A stretch of 64,000 bases of DNA from Homalodisca vitripennis (GCF_021130785.1 NC_060211.1:29311001-29375000), one strand, 5' to 3'; positions 44,510 to 56,399 are shown, counted from the stretch's first letter. Translations and numbers: made by a program. The notes: generated from the letters alone by a model not told the origin.

Positions 44510-46589
44510 CAGTGTTGCTGAATTTCATTTTTATCGACTCTGTATAATAAATAAATAGATACAGTAAATATATACTTTTTAGGTAGATTTTTGAGGTGGA
44601 CTAAGAGAAGACTATTTCATTTTTTTCAGTCTATGCTGGCTCTATAATGGGTCTATATGGCTTTTCACAAGGTTTTCGCTGAGATCCTATTCAAAATTTC
44701 AATGCCATATTATTCTAAATTTCAACTCATTTCATTCTTGACACACACTGTAGACAGGCAGAGATCATAGAGGAAATAAAATTTTACAGAACCAGACAAA
44801 AAAGAAATTGCACCATTATACCCTGGCTTCAATGACGCTCAGCCAAATCCCATGGGTGAATATGCACGTCATAGAAGTTATTCTAGTCTGTGTAGAAACG
44901 AAATTTCCTGCAAAGTTTAAAGTTCACTGATTTTGATCACAAATTTACTTATTCTGCGATATTCCCGTTGCCTTCTTGGTTATTTATAGGAGCAATGCAA
45001 AACATGTTCTCTAACGCTATAAGTCTAGTGCCGTGAGGTGAAATCCACTATAGTTGAAAACGGTATTGCTTATTTAAAAATGAAAATTGACCAGTTAATT
45101 ATATAAATATCGTGTTGACATAGGCGGATAAAAAGACAGACAGACAGATACACATTTTCCTATCCCTAGAGCTAACGTTCAGCCAGTTAGGAAATAAACT
45201 ATAGACCTACGATATTGAATGAGTGGATTCATCTAAATGTGCTGGTAGGTAGAACAGAACAGATGCACTTAATTGGCTGAGCGTTAGCGAAGCCTTCACT
45301 CGAATAGCTTGAAAAGGTTCTATCTGTCTGCAAGATAACTCGTGAACTAAGTGCCCTATAGACTTGAAATTGTACTTGAACCTTTAATTCTATATGAGGA
45401 AAATTAAATTAATATCTATCTGTGCATGTAACCCTTTGAGGGTTGTCTTAGCGTTGGCTTGCTTGATTTGCTTGATCTAACGTACTCCTACTTTGTTCAT
45501 AACATTCATACAACCGAGTGAATGACACGATCGTTGAGATTGACAGTGAGACCCCTCTCCCCAGTGGAAGCCCCAGATAACATGTCCCCAAAGTACCGAC
45601 CCCAATAAGTAGCGACACAGAGAAGGACAATTCGAGTTAAACCCACGTTCAAAGTAAAACAAAGATTTTCAAGAGATTAATGATTTTAATTTAAGTAGAA
45701 AGAATCTTCACAAACTTTGCATGAAAAGTCCCAAAATTTCATTATAATAAACACCTAAAAAAATTAAAAATATATTCTTTAATTTAATATGAAAATATGA
45801 AATAATTGCTATTAAAAAATATCAAAACAAGTAGTAGGTTTGAACTTTTGAACTTATGTCTCGTTAAAATTAATTGAAATAAAACAATCCTTTAGTAACG
45901 TATGTAATAGAAAAAGTTAAACACATTTCTTTTAAAACAAAATTAAACAGTTTTCTATTTTTACCTTTTTAAATAGCGTTTGTACTTTGGTACTATCCGG
46001 AGGTCAGTTTTTCTTACCAGGCATCTAAAAAACCACATTATTAGAACAACAAACTTTATTTGACTTACTGTGAAAATTTTATGTCATTATATGATGATCG
46101 GATCTTATTTTCTACCTCTCAAAAGGAAGCGATGTCGGCGAGAAAGAGGTTACTTTATCCCTAACTTTATTGATGTAAAAAAGGATTTAAATGAAAAAAT
46201 GACGTTTGGAAGGTGAAGGAAAATTATCGAAAGAAATAAAGATCCGAAGAAATTTTGGTATGCCTTATTTGAACAAAAGTTATGGGTTGTGTCTGGAAAA
46301 CTACCTCCAAGTGAGACATCCTGTAAATTTAAGACCCTTCCTCATACTAAAAAAACACTTCTATTTAATGAATTCTACGAAGAAGATCATAGAAAACAAC
46401 AAAACTAATTTTTAGGTCAAATAAATGCTAAACCTTTGGCGACACGTGGGCATGGTGGTTATGACAATCTATCTCAAAGTAGACATCAGGCTACTGTAAT
46501 CTACACTGTACCTAATTGTGAAGGGGAATTAGTACAACTACGTTGATTCCTGACAAATATGTCAACTACATTCATACTATCTCTCAATC
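44510..46589. other. Non-coding; probable decayed foldback element at 44.8-45.3 kb
   Basis: ggcttcaatgacgctcagcc (44829) is an inverted match to ggctgagcgttagcgaagcc (45276), with further partial similarity inside, suggesting a degenerate foldback element. The sequence near 46110 (aaaaggaagcgatgtcggc) resembles 54865, another dispersed motif. No gene is supported. If the leader exons at 43.3-44.3 kb are used, this lies inside the intron. Confidence 0.4.
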
Positions 46590-48055
46590 TCCCACCTAAT
46601 CCAAGTGAAATAGACAAGCATGGCGTATGTGATCAAGTAGACTTTATTCCCTAAGAAGTAAGTCAATATGGTCGACCTGTAATAACCTGTTAAACACCCA
46701 CTTAATCCAAGTGAAATAGACAAGCATGGCGTATGTGATCACGTAGACTCTATTCCTTAAGAAGTAAGTCAATATGGTCGACCTGTAATAACCTGTTAAA
46801 CACCCACCTAATCCAAGTGAAATAGACAAGCATGGCGTATGTGATCACGTAGACTCTATTCCTTAAGAAGTAAGTCAATATGGTCGACCTGTAATAACCT
46901 GTTAAACACCCACTTAATCCAAGTGAAATAGACAAGCATGGCGTATGTGATCACGTAGACTCTATTCCTTAAGAAGTAAGTCAATATGGTCGACCTGTAA
47001 TAACCTGTTAAACACCCACCTAATCCAAGTGAAATAGACAAGCATGGCGTATGTGATAACGTAGACTCTATTCCTTAAGAAGTAAGTCAATATGGTCGAC
47101 CTGTAATAACCTGTTAAACACCCACTTAATCCAAGTGAAATAGACAAGCATGGCGTATGTGATCACGTAGACTCTATTCCTTAAGAAGTAAGTCAATATG
47201 GTCGACCTGTAATAACCTGTTAAACACCCACTTAATCCAAGTGAAATAGACAAGCATGGCGTATGTGATCACGTAGACTCTATTCCTTAAGAAGTAAGTC
47301 AATATAGTCGACCTGTAATAACCTATTAAACACCCACTTAATCCAAGTGAAATAGACAAGCATGGCGTATGTGATCACGTAAACTCTATTCCTTAAGAAG
47401 TAAGTCAATATGGTCGACCTGTAATAACCTGTTAAACACCCACCTAATTCAAGTGAAATAGACAAGCATGGCGTATGTGATCACGTAGACTCTATTCCTT
47501 AAGAAGTAAGTCAATATGGTCGACCTGTAATAACCTGTTAAACACCCACCTAATCCAAGTGAAATAGACAAGCATGGCGTATGTGATAACGTAGACTCTA
47601 TTCCTTAAGAAGTAAGTCAATATGGTCGACCTGTAATAACCTGTTAAACACCCACCTAATCCAAGTGAAATAGACAAGCATGGCGTATGTGATCACGTAG
47701 ACTCTATTCCTTAAGAAGTAAGTCAATATGGTCGACCTGTAATAACCTGTTAAACACCCACTTAATCCAAGTGAAATAGACAAGCATGGCGTATGTGATC
47801 ACGTAGACTCTATTCCTTAAGAAGTAAGTCAATATGGTCGACCTGTAATAACCTGTTAAACACCCACTTAATCCAAAAGAAATAGACAAGCATGGCGTAT
47901 GTGATCACGTAGACTCTATTCCTTAAGAAGTAAGTCAATATAGTCGACCTGTAATAACCTATTAAACACCCACTTAATCCAAGTGAAATAGACAAGCATG
48001 GCGTATGTGATCACGTAGACTCTATTCCTTAAGAAGTAAGTCAATATGGTCGACC
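46590..48055. repeat. 106-bp satellite, about 13.8 units
   Basis: The unit contains aatccaagtgaaatagacaa, gcatggcgtatgtgatcacg, tagactctattccttaagaa and gtcaatatggtcgacctgta, with a period of exactly 106 bp. Units are nearly identical. The variant block atagtcgacctgtaataacc+tatt occurs at 47305 and 47941, exactly six units apart. Repeated 61-codon minus-strand frames are by-products. Confidence 0.97.
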
Positions 48056-48435
48056 AAGAATGATAAATAGTACATGTCATTGGAATAAAATATCTGTTCT
48101 CCAAATGTTTATTATTAATTCGTTTATGTAGTCTTAATTTACTCATATTATACTCAGATTTCTGCGACCAAACTGTAAAAAATAGTGATATATAACATCT
48201 AGGTCTATCATGTAGGCCTAGGCTCTGAAGAAGGTAGATGAGGTAGGTAGAAATTATACATAAGGCAGTATAGAGGTAGATATAGGCTGTGAAAAGTTAT
48301 TGCTGTAAATACTCAACATTACAATAGTTAAATATGAGAAAGGTTAAGAGACGAATGTCTTATGCGAATACTTTTTTTTCAAAAACCTGTGATAAAGAGG
48401 GAGACCACACATAATTTAGCAATCATTTGTTTCAG

Positions 48436-48649
48436 TTTCCATGAACTTCCAACGACTGTCAAGGAAAATAATCAAATACTGAAGGAACACGTACAAGGAG
48501 CGGTACAACTGGGCCGGGATCAGATGTCCTCTCTTTCCAGACTGGAGGATAATCTGAACAAACTGGGGTCAACAATGATGCATATAGATGCTAAACTTAA
48601 TAACCTGGACAACCGCCTCAAGGACCTACAGACACAAGTTAATCAGCAG
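48436..48649 (+). CDS. Internal exon of a coiled-coil protein gene
   Basis: The acceptor atttgtttcag ends at 48435 and the donor cagcag|gtgaga starts at 48650. The exon begins in phase 2 (one base completes a codon) and ends in phase 0. It encodes 71 residues: FHELPTTVKENNQILKEHV, a hydrophilic linker, then LSRLEDNLNKLGS and AKLNNLDNRLKDLQTQVNQQ. The heptad-like Leu spacing predicts a coiled coil. It joins in frame to the exon at 50306. Upstream, no ATG is needed if it is spliced from the leader units at 43.3-44.3 kb. I do not recognise the family. Confidence 0.7.
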
Positions 48650-50305
48650 GTGAGACCTCCTTAGAACTGGGTTAAGGTTATACAAGAAATATTGCATACA
48701 ACTAAATGTATACAAACCAAATTTTGTGTATGTAAAAATTAAAGATCCATTATTCAATACAGGAATTCCTGATTGAATTGTTATTTAGTCCATATTTCGT
48801 GATTGGAGGGATCACTTCTGGCTTATACCTTCCAGTTGAACCCACACTGGGTACAGCAAAAACCGATGTGTTACTTAAATCTGAACAACTTCATGGATAT
48901 CCAGGAGCGGCACATCAGTAACCGAAAAAGTGGAGATTCTGGGGCGCAAGGGACAGTCTATAGGTCTAGTCTACTGCGGGAGATGACTGTTGGAGTTAGT
49001 GGGATTAGTTCCCCAAGGGAAAAGGTTCTTGCAAGCCTAGACATGATGTCAACTACATAACTGGCATACCTTCGCCCAAAAAAGATGTTAATTCAAATTT
49101 CCATAAATTCAAAAATAAAATTCTTCATTTCAAGTACTCTTAAATTTTAATTCTTAAAATTCAAAATTTACCAGAATGTAAAATATATTTATCATGTAAG
49201 ACACTTTTCCAAAATATCTATATAAATTTTTGACATTTCTTTCCAAACATAGGCACACAAAAGTATGTCAAATATTTCTTTCAACCAAACATCACCCTGA
49301 TATGCACATGTTCCAGATATACATTTGACATTTAATATTAAACAATAAAAGCCAATAAATAGTTAAAACACGAACATATCCAATTGAAATTAAACATGCC
49401 CTAATATAATTTAATCTTGTTCACACTTGTTCATTCACAATGGTCCTGACATTCGTGTCACAACTCGAAATGTTCTCATTTCTACGTGTCTTTTCATTTT
49501 GAAATTTACACCACGTGCAAAATTTTCGAAGCGCAAAAATCCGATTAAAAAAAACTATAGCAAATTGGTGCATAATACATGTACCACACATGCTGTTAAA
49601 TTGAAATTTGAAAATAATCGTGGAGTTAGATTTTGAATATATAAGACTTTTATATACAATTCACATGATATCTTGAAATAAATTCAATATATTGTCCCAT
49701 TACCTTTTTAACCAAACTAATAACAGACTTCTTTTTGCTCTTCACTCAATAAACTAAATAAAAATCACCTAGTTCTCTAAACCTTTCAATAATTTGAAAA
49801 GAAAATCGAAAATATTTATCCGTCCGTTAGAACTTAAAACTTTTAAATCCTCTGAATAAAAAAAATATTAAACTTGAATACAGAAATAATCTTGACATAG
49901 TGTTCAATTAATTGCAATGAAAATCTAACACATTTTCCCTTGAACTAAACATAACTTCAATAACTCCTCTTGACCTCTTACTTTGACCAAAAAGTTATAC
50001 TAACGGTTCCGTCTTATATTATCGGTACAACATGAAGAGATATCCCAGTATTTTAATACAACTCATAATACGTACATTACCTTTTTTTATTGACCAATGA
50101 AAAATTTCTAACGTCATTTTAAAGTTTCAGCATTCTAATAACCTCATTAATGAGGTTGATATAAGGTTATTACATTAATAATAAGGTTATAACATTAATA
50201 AGGTCATTTGACAACAATCTAAGCAAAGCTGTTTTATTTCTTTTTTAATTATTGTTTTATTCTATGTCTTGAGTTATTACTTATTTTTTTGTTATTCTAT
50301 TTCAG
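48650..50305 (+). other. Intron (1656 bp) with inserted retroposon copy
   Basis: Begins gtgaga and ends ttgttattctatttcag. It contains a copy of the retroposon family of 38498-38992 at 48800-49060; the rest is AT-rich without recognised features. Confidence 0.7.
48800..49060 (+). mobile_element. Retroposon family copy, 3'-incomplete
   Basis: Colinear with the 5' half of the 38498-38992 element: cttctggcttatacc, ccagttgaaccc, cagcaaaaaccgatgtg, caggagcggcacatcagtaa, gggagatgactgttggagtt. Similarity fades after ggttcttg at about 49030. No target duplication or A-tail was found here. Confidence 0.7.
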
Positions 50306-51145
50306 AGCAGCGAAATTGAAAGCATTGCCCACACAGTGGATAAGATGCAAGGTGAGATCAAGGAGATGACCGAAAATGTGACACGTAGCTTGGTTGCCCT
50401 GACAACGACGGGAGATGCCACCGGTCTGATCAGCCCTGCCCACGAGCATCTCCAGGGTATAAAGAACGAGCTGGGTGCAGTCATGGACAATGGCTTCCTC
50501 GAGGTGCAGAACAAGCTGGACGGCATCGAAAAGACTATCACGACAGGTCAATATGTACTCTTCACAACCATGACCGATGCGAGCGTCTTGGCTGAGGGTT
50601 GTGTTAGGAACAGTTATGAACAGCTCTTGGAGGAAGTGAAAAGTCTGGCTAACGTGGCACAGGTGATAAATCAGACAGCAGAAAATGTTTCAGACATGAA
50701 GATACACGTTGGTGATGGCGTCAACGAGATAATCCTGAATATTGAAAATTCAGCTCGGCTCCAGATAAAGGATTTCAACACGATGATGAAGAAAATGTTT
50801 GATGATGTAGTATTCACCATCTCAGAGAGTCAAAACGGAGGATTGATCAATCTGAGCACAAGTATTAAACACGAGTTGAGTCAGTTCATGAAACAGATTG
50901 GCAATACGTCCCTGCATCAGGGAACGTCCAGAGATCTTCAGGAGCAGACGGATATCATTGAGAGCAGGTCGGAACAGATTATCGGGCTTATTGGAAAGTT
51001 AGGGGAAAACTTCAATAAACAACAAGAGTGGCTGTTAGAGAAGATCCCAACCATCTGCAAAAACAATTCAGACCCTAACGAAAACGACAGAACGGATACG
51101 AATATGGATATAGACTCATCGTTTATAAGAATGCCGTCAGAGTAA
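50306..51145 (+). CDS. Terminal coding exon of a probable secreted coiled-coil protein
   Basis: The acceptor ctatttcag ends at 50305. The frame runs SSEIESIAHTVDKMQGEIK to a TAA at 51143 and is in phase with the preceding exon, giving 279 residues here and about 350 in the two exons together. It is mostly predicted helix with heptads (VDKMQGEIKEMTENV; VQNKLDGIEKTI; LLEEVKSLANVAQVI; IIGLIGKLGENF) and an acidic, disordered tail ending RMPSE. N-x-S/T sequons occur at ENVTRS, INQTAE, ENVSDM, INLSTS, GNTSLH and KNNSDP. There are two cysteines (EGCVRN, TICKNN) and no membrane segment. Codon use is balanced and GC is higher than the surroundings, as expected for a host gene. The family is not recognised. 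Confidence 0.75.
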   Translation, partial: SSEIESIAHTVDKMQGEIKEMTENVTRSLVALTTTGDATGLISPAHEHLQGIKNELGAVMDNGFLEVQNKLDGIEKTITTGQYVLFTTMTDASVLAEGCVRNSYEQLLEEVKSLANVAQVINQTAENVSDMKIHVGDGVNEIILNIENSARLQIKDFNTMMKKMFDDVVFTISESQNGGLINLSTSIKHELSQFMKQIGNTSLHQGTSRDLQEQTDIIESRSEQIIGLIGKLGENFNKQQEWLLEKIPTICKNNSDPNENDRTDTNMDIDSSFIRMPSE

Positions 51146-51684
51146 ATGCCGAATTCCAGGGAAACTGTAGATCCCGCGTGAGAGTGGGTGTGAATGAGAG
51201 TGGACTGGAACGACTATTTGATTTATTCCTTAATACACTTAATGTATTTGTTTATGAAACATGCAACTTTAAACATTAACACATTAACATGCAATATCCA
51301 GACACTTAGCCTACGTTTCTAATATTATAATTAGAATGAATTGCTCTAGTATTCTAGTACTGAACTGACTGGTTTCCGTAACGAAACATATTTCTGAATG
51401 TTCTGTAGTGGTGAAGTTTAGCGTGTATATATATATATAATTGAAAACTTATTTAAACTTATATTATATATTATTTAAAAGATTATAAATGTATATACTA
51501 TTAAATTTCCATAGCTATAGTTCTTTCATTCATGCATAATGAAAGTAAGATTCATGGACTTAGAAAACAACAGAACATTTGTTAATTTTCTGTTGGATTA
51601 TACACATCTGTATATTTAAATTTTTTTAATTTCAACCGAATTTTAACTACTTTTTTAAACATTGTCAACATGATTTTATACTGT

Positions 51685-51734
<50 letters not shown>

Positions 51735-51985
51735 ATGCTCAAAACATTATTGGTTTTCTATAAAAATTTAATTTTGCCCTTCATTGGTTGTCCCCAACAA
51801 AGGAAAGGAACACAGTTTGGAGATCGGATAGCTTTAATCCTTCTTCCTCTGTTGCTTCTATGTATTTAGATGATCAATCTTTTTATGTCACTGTATCTTT
51901 GAGAACTCATAATTTTTCAAGGAATGTTAAGATTTGTGTATAGTTATTTCTTTATGCACACAATTTGTCATTATGTTAGGTTATA
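51146..51985. other. 3' flank and AT-rich spacer
   Basis: Probable 3' UTR of the preceding gene in its first 100-300 bp. No canonical AATAAA lies close to the stop. It includes (TA)n at 51687-51731. Confidence 0.4.
51687..51731. repeat. (TA)n microsatellite
   Basis: About 22 uninterrupted TA dinucleotides. Confidence 0.95.
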
Positions 51986-51989
51986 TTTT

Positions 51990-53345
51990 AGAGACTAATT
52001 TTTGGCGATAACACTTTAACGAGTGAGGAGAAGGTGTCCCGTCTGATACAGAGATGCAAACAAAAACAGTCATGTGACATTAACGGCATGTCTATGTGGT
52101 TGTTCAAACGCTGCTTTAAGCACATTTTGACTCCACTGAAAATTTTATCAACATGTCTTTCGCTCAAGGCATTTTTCCTTCCACCCTGAAAAGAGCAAAA
52201 GTCACACCAACCTTCAAAAAAGACGATCCTTGCCTTACAAGCAACTATCATCTTATTTCAATTCTTCAAATTGAAGGTCATAAGCAAAATTTTCAAAAAT
52301 CTTTTCGTGTCAAAATTAGAAGGGTTTTTTGAACGTTTTGATGGTCTTTGTTCTCATCAATTCGGCTTCAGAAAAAACAAATCCGCTATCAATGCCGTCA
52401 CAAATTTAATCAAAACCGTTGTCGATGGACTGGAGAGACGGGAACATGTGCTAGGCATATTCCTTGATCTGTCTAAAGCATTCGAATGTGTACATCATGA
52501 GACATTGTTGTGCCAGTTGAAGACATGTGGTGTTCGAAGTCTGCCGCACGAATGGCTTTCGTCTTATCTCAGAGGTAGAAGACAGTGTGTGCAGATTGCG
52601 AATTGCCTGTCAGAAAAAGTAAAAATGGCCTATGGTGTCCCGCAGGGATCTGTCCTTGGACCAGTACTATTTCTTGTGTACGTAAATAGGTTGAATTCGT
52701 CGCTCCTAACAGGTAAAATGGTTCAATACGCTGACGATACAACGCTCTGTTTCAAAGCTAAAACAAAGAAAAAGTTATAAGTCAATACTTTTATGGAACT
52801 GAATTCATGTATTCAGTATTTCTCAACATTGAACCTGAGAGCAAACAGTTCCAAATCATATGTGTTAAATTTTTGCCTTCGGCAATATGATCCCGAGGAT
52901 TGCATTACTGTGATGGTGGATGATGTCCTCCTAGAGGAAAAATGATTCTACCAAGTTCCTAGGGATTCGTCTTGATCGAGGGCTGACATGGGATGATCAC
53001 ATAGAAAGCATCTGTTGAAATGTTTCTTGGGGCATCATTTTTTACGAAATCTCTCCAAGTTTTGCTCCGTGGATTTACTAAGAACGATTTATTTTGGCCT
53101 TATATATTCTCATATAACATACAGGCTGAGACTATGGGGCAGCTGTTCCATATATAAATTTGAAAGAGTATTTAGAAATGAAAAGAAAGACGTCCGAATA
53201 ATTAATTGAAATTCAGCCAGAAAGTTTGCCTCGGTTTGTTATTCCTACAGTCATTACACAGCTTACATTTATTCGTCGTACAAATACAAAATACTGGGAA
53301 ATGCGACATTGCTTGTAGTGACTCGATCTCCTGTCAAATGTATTG
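51990..53345 (+). pseudogene. LINE (Jockey/CR1-type) reverse transcriptase, 5'-truncated and frameshifted
   Basis: An upstream block (SEEKVSRLIQRCKQK, then PSTLKRAKVTPTFKKDD at 52190-52230) leads by a frame change to a 169-codon open stretch (52271-52780). That stretch has FGFRKNKSAINAV, GIFLDLSKAFECVHHETLL, YLRGRRQCVQI, GVPQGSVLGPVLFLVYVN and the catalytic box VQYADDTTLC. After that, frames are broken by stops (LLRTIYFGLIYSHITYRLRLWG at about 53075-53145). No endonuclease is present. A typical dead-on-arrival copy. Confidence 0.85.
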
Positions 53346-53489
53346 CCTACTTTTATTGTAAATACAGTAAATGTTATTAAATTACGTCTAAGAGTAGTTG
53401 TGGTTAGTATTTTGGAATACAGTTGTGATTATGTTTATTATTATATATAAGTAGTGTACATTCCAAACTCGGTCCTAATTTACACAAGG

Positions 53490-53755
53490 ACACAGCTAGT
53501 GAGGGGGGTCTAAGGGCTGAGCCCCCCCAAATTTTAAATTTACTTTTTTAGTAAACGATCGATCATCATTATTTAAATAATTCAGTATTACTGACATGTA
53601 CTGCTGAAAGATCGTTCTCAACAAACGAAAGGGTCAAGAAATTTTTAAGGAACAAAATGGGGCCTTACTCTCTGTCCACTACAGGAAGATATCAGTTTTT
53701 TGGACGCCCCCTTAAACTTTTTCCCTGGCTTCGTTCTGGAGCTTACCCACTAGTT
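53490..53755 (+). mobile_element. hAT transposon 3'-part remnant, copy 2
   Basis: The plus-strand frame at 53600-53690 reads TCTAERSFSTNERV then KKFLRNKMGPYSLST. This is the diagnostic ERSFS...(K/R)xxLRxxM signature of the hAT C-terminal dimerisation domain. It follows a block with agtaaacgat and ttatttaaataattcag shared with 5565-5775. The rest of the transposase is absent. Confidence 0.7.
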
Positions 53756-54018
53756 TTGTGTGATTCAATATCAAACATGTAAACATCTACAAAACCTTTC
53801 GTATTTATAATATGTACAACTCACAAAATACAGACAATAGTAAATTAAGAGTTGAAAAAACGTGTACCGCCCCTGTATTTAGTTAGGGCTCATTTGTATT
53901 CTTCAAGTAAATGAGCCCTTCGTGCTTTGTATAACTTAAACTGACAACTGGGTGTAGTCACAGACATGGAGCTACCAGTTCACTGCTCATTTTTCATGCA
54001 TATACCACACCCATGTTT

Positions 54019-54689
54019 GATCATGGGTACAAACTACTCTTGTATGGATCATGGGTCCAAACTATTTTGGTATGGATCATGGGTACAAACTACTCTGGTA
54101 TGGATCATGGGTACAAACTACTCTGGTCTGGATCATGGGTACAAACTACTCTTGTATGGATCATGGGTACAAACTACTCTGGTACGGATAATGGGTACAA
54201 ACTACTCGTGTATGGATCATGGGTACAAACTACTCTGGTATGAATCATGGGTACAAACCACTCTGGTACGGATCATGGGTACAAACTACTCGTGTATGGA
54301 TCATGGGTACAAACTACTCTTGTATGGATCATGGGTACAAACTACTCTGGTACGGATAATGGGTACAAACTACTCGTGTATGGATCATGGGTACTCATGA
54401 TCATGGGTACAAACTACTCTGGTATGGATCATGGGTACAAACTACTCTGGTACGGATCATGGGTACAAACTACTCGTGTATGGATCATGGGTACAAACTA
54501 CTCGTGTATGGATCATGGGTACAACTACTCTTGTATGGATCATGGGTACAAACTACTCTGGTACGGATAATGGGTACAAACTACTCGTGTATGGATCATG
54601 GGTACAAACCACTCTGGTATGGATCATGGGTACAAACTACTCTGGTATAGATCATGGGTACAAACTACTCTGGTATGGATCATGGGATA
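54019..54689. repeat. 28-bp minisatellite, about 24 units
   Basis: The unit tggatcatgggtacaaacta plus ctctggta repeats with variants at a few positions (ctctt, ctcgt; tatgg, tacgg). One irregular unit near 54390 (gtactcatgatcatgggt) breaks the phase. Overlapping frames of 76-144 codons are by-products (28 = 3n+1). Confidence 0.97.
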
Positions 54690-55204
54690 GAAGATTTTTC
54701 TGTAACCATTACCCATGATTTGTATACCATTTAAATAACATGTACCTATGACGTTATTATTTACCTGTAAATTTTTTCAGAAGCCACCGTTAATTGCTAG
54801 TAATTAAACTTAGTGTCACAATTACAATCATTATGACGATCTGTTCTTGTTTTCTGCTTCCGAAAAGGAAGCGATGTTGGCAAGATTACTTCTATCTACT
54901 TGTTATTACGTGATATAATTAGGTTTGTGTTTGGCTATCATAAATATATTTATATTAGTACCAAAGTTAATTAAAGACCGCTATAAAACCCACCTTAAAT
55001 ATTATTTTTTGACAGAATTAGGGTTCTTAGAACTGAGTAAGTAATTATTTATATGAGCCAAAAATATTCATACTCCGGTTTAAAATTAAATAGAGCATCA
55101 ACCATTTATATCATAAACTTTAAAATAAGGACTACTCCTTATTCCAGGATGTATCCACGTTGGATTAAAACAGTTCATTTGTTACTTACCTAATTCGAGC
55201 TTTT

Positions 55205-55355
55205 CATTAAAAAAATCATAAAATATTGGGGAAAATGCAAGTTATTTCATAGGTAATTATAAAACTGTTTCACTTTCCGACTTCCGAGTTACAAAACATA
55301 GCTCTTTAATTTTAAATCTTAAATGGATCAGGGGTTTAAAATATTTTTCTGTGAC
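55205..55355 (+). repeat. Dispersed repeat, left inverted copy
   Basis: ataaaatattggggaaaatg, aactgtttcactttccgact and caaaacatagctctttaatt recur in inverted orientation at 56165-56325. Confidence 0.75.
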
Positions 55356-56164
55356 TATCACTTATTTCAGGAGAATTAAAAATGCCGTTGAAAAAAATCA
55401 TTTCCACAATGTCCTTGTTATTCAGTATTAACTTGCGTGTTAAGCCGTGGGTAACTGCTAGTAATATATAAAAAATATAATTCACTCACTGATTCAGTAA
55501 AGCCCCATTAAAAACAATGGAAAATACAGACATGAAAGTTGATAACTTGGGCTATATAGGTGCTGTTAGGATTGATTTTACCTCGAGCCTTCACTCCACT
55601 GGCCCTTAAAGTTGCAAAAGATTAACTTAAGAAATGCATTGCAACATATCTTGTTACTAGCTGCCTTCGCACGCTTTTCGTAAGCTTTGCCCGTGTCTGA
55701 GCACTTCTGGTTCAAGTGAATTATATTTCCAACACCGATGTACAGTTTACCTTGTTGCCACTATGAAGAAAATCTGTAGTCAGTGTTTGTTTATATCCAT
55801 TGTACACGTACATGTACTTTATTATTAAGTGGTCTAAAACTCAACATTTGAGTTCACCCAGAAATTTATTTTAAATACATAAATATGCATGAAAACTTAG
55901 CGCCTTCAAATAGTGTTTGGCTATTTGATATACGTAACTGTCTAGTAACTACAGTTTATAATGTGTAGGCACTTTAATAAATTGTATTTTGCAGGGTCAC
56001 CTGGTGGTGAGAAACATCAATGGCCATAGCATATATAAACATTCTACGTGGATAAATATCCACAATGTATATGTATATATACATACAATTTTCATAATGA
56101 TCGGTTTCTAATAGTTTCTAAGTCTATAAAGGACATACAGACATAAATTATATATATTAATGAC

Positions 56165-56316
56165 AATATTTATATTACTCAATATACTTAAACTCCTGAT
56201 CCGTTTAAGATTTAAAATTAAAGAGCTATGTTTTGTATCTCGGAAGTCGAAAAGTGAAACAGTTTCATAAGCACCCATGAAATAACTCGCATTTTCTCCA
56301 ATATTTTATGATATTT

Positions 56317-56325
<9 letters not shown>
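56165..56325 (-). repeat. Dispersed repeat, right inverted copy
   Basis: Reverse-complement match of 55205-55355, including cggatcaggagtttaa. The two copies enclose about 800 bp without a transposase. Confidence 0.75.

Positions 56326-56366
<41 letters not shown>
56317..56366. repeat. (TA)n microsatellite
   Basis: About 24 TA dinucleotides, again close to a tRNA-like head. Confidence 0.95.
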
Positions 56367-56367
<1 letters not shown>

Positions 56368-56399
56368 CCTATATAATAATATTTTATATATAAATATAT

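Noticed and set aside
45448..45662. Overlapping 60-codon minus-strand ORFs in a GC-richer patch
   Set aside because: Two frames equally open, no family signature; next to a decayed foldback element.
16990..48055. Regular repeats that could suggest a CRISPR array
   Set aside because: Units are head-to-tail without unique spacers, in a eukaryotic context with introns and LINEs.
46644..48146. Series of 61-codon minus-strand ORFs
   Set aside because: Identical by-products of the 106-bp satellite, with no leader, splice or family evidence.
53966..54718. Overlapping ORFs of 76-144 codons
   Set aside because: By-products of the 28-bp minisatellite, which shifts frame each unit.
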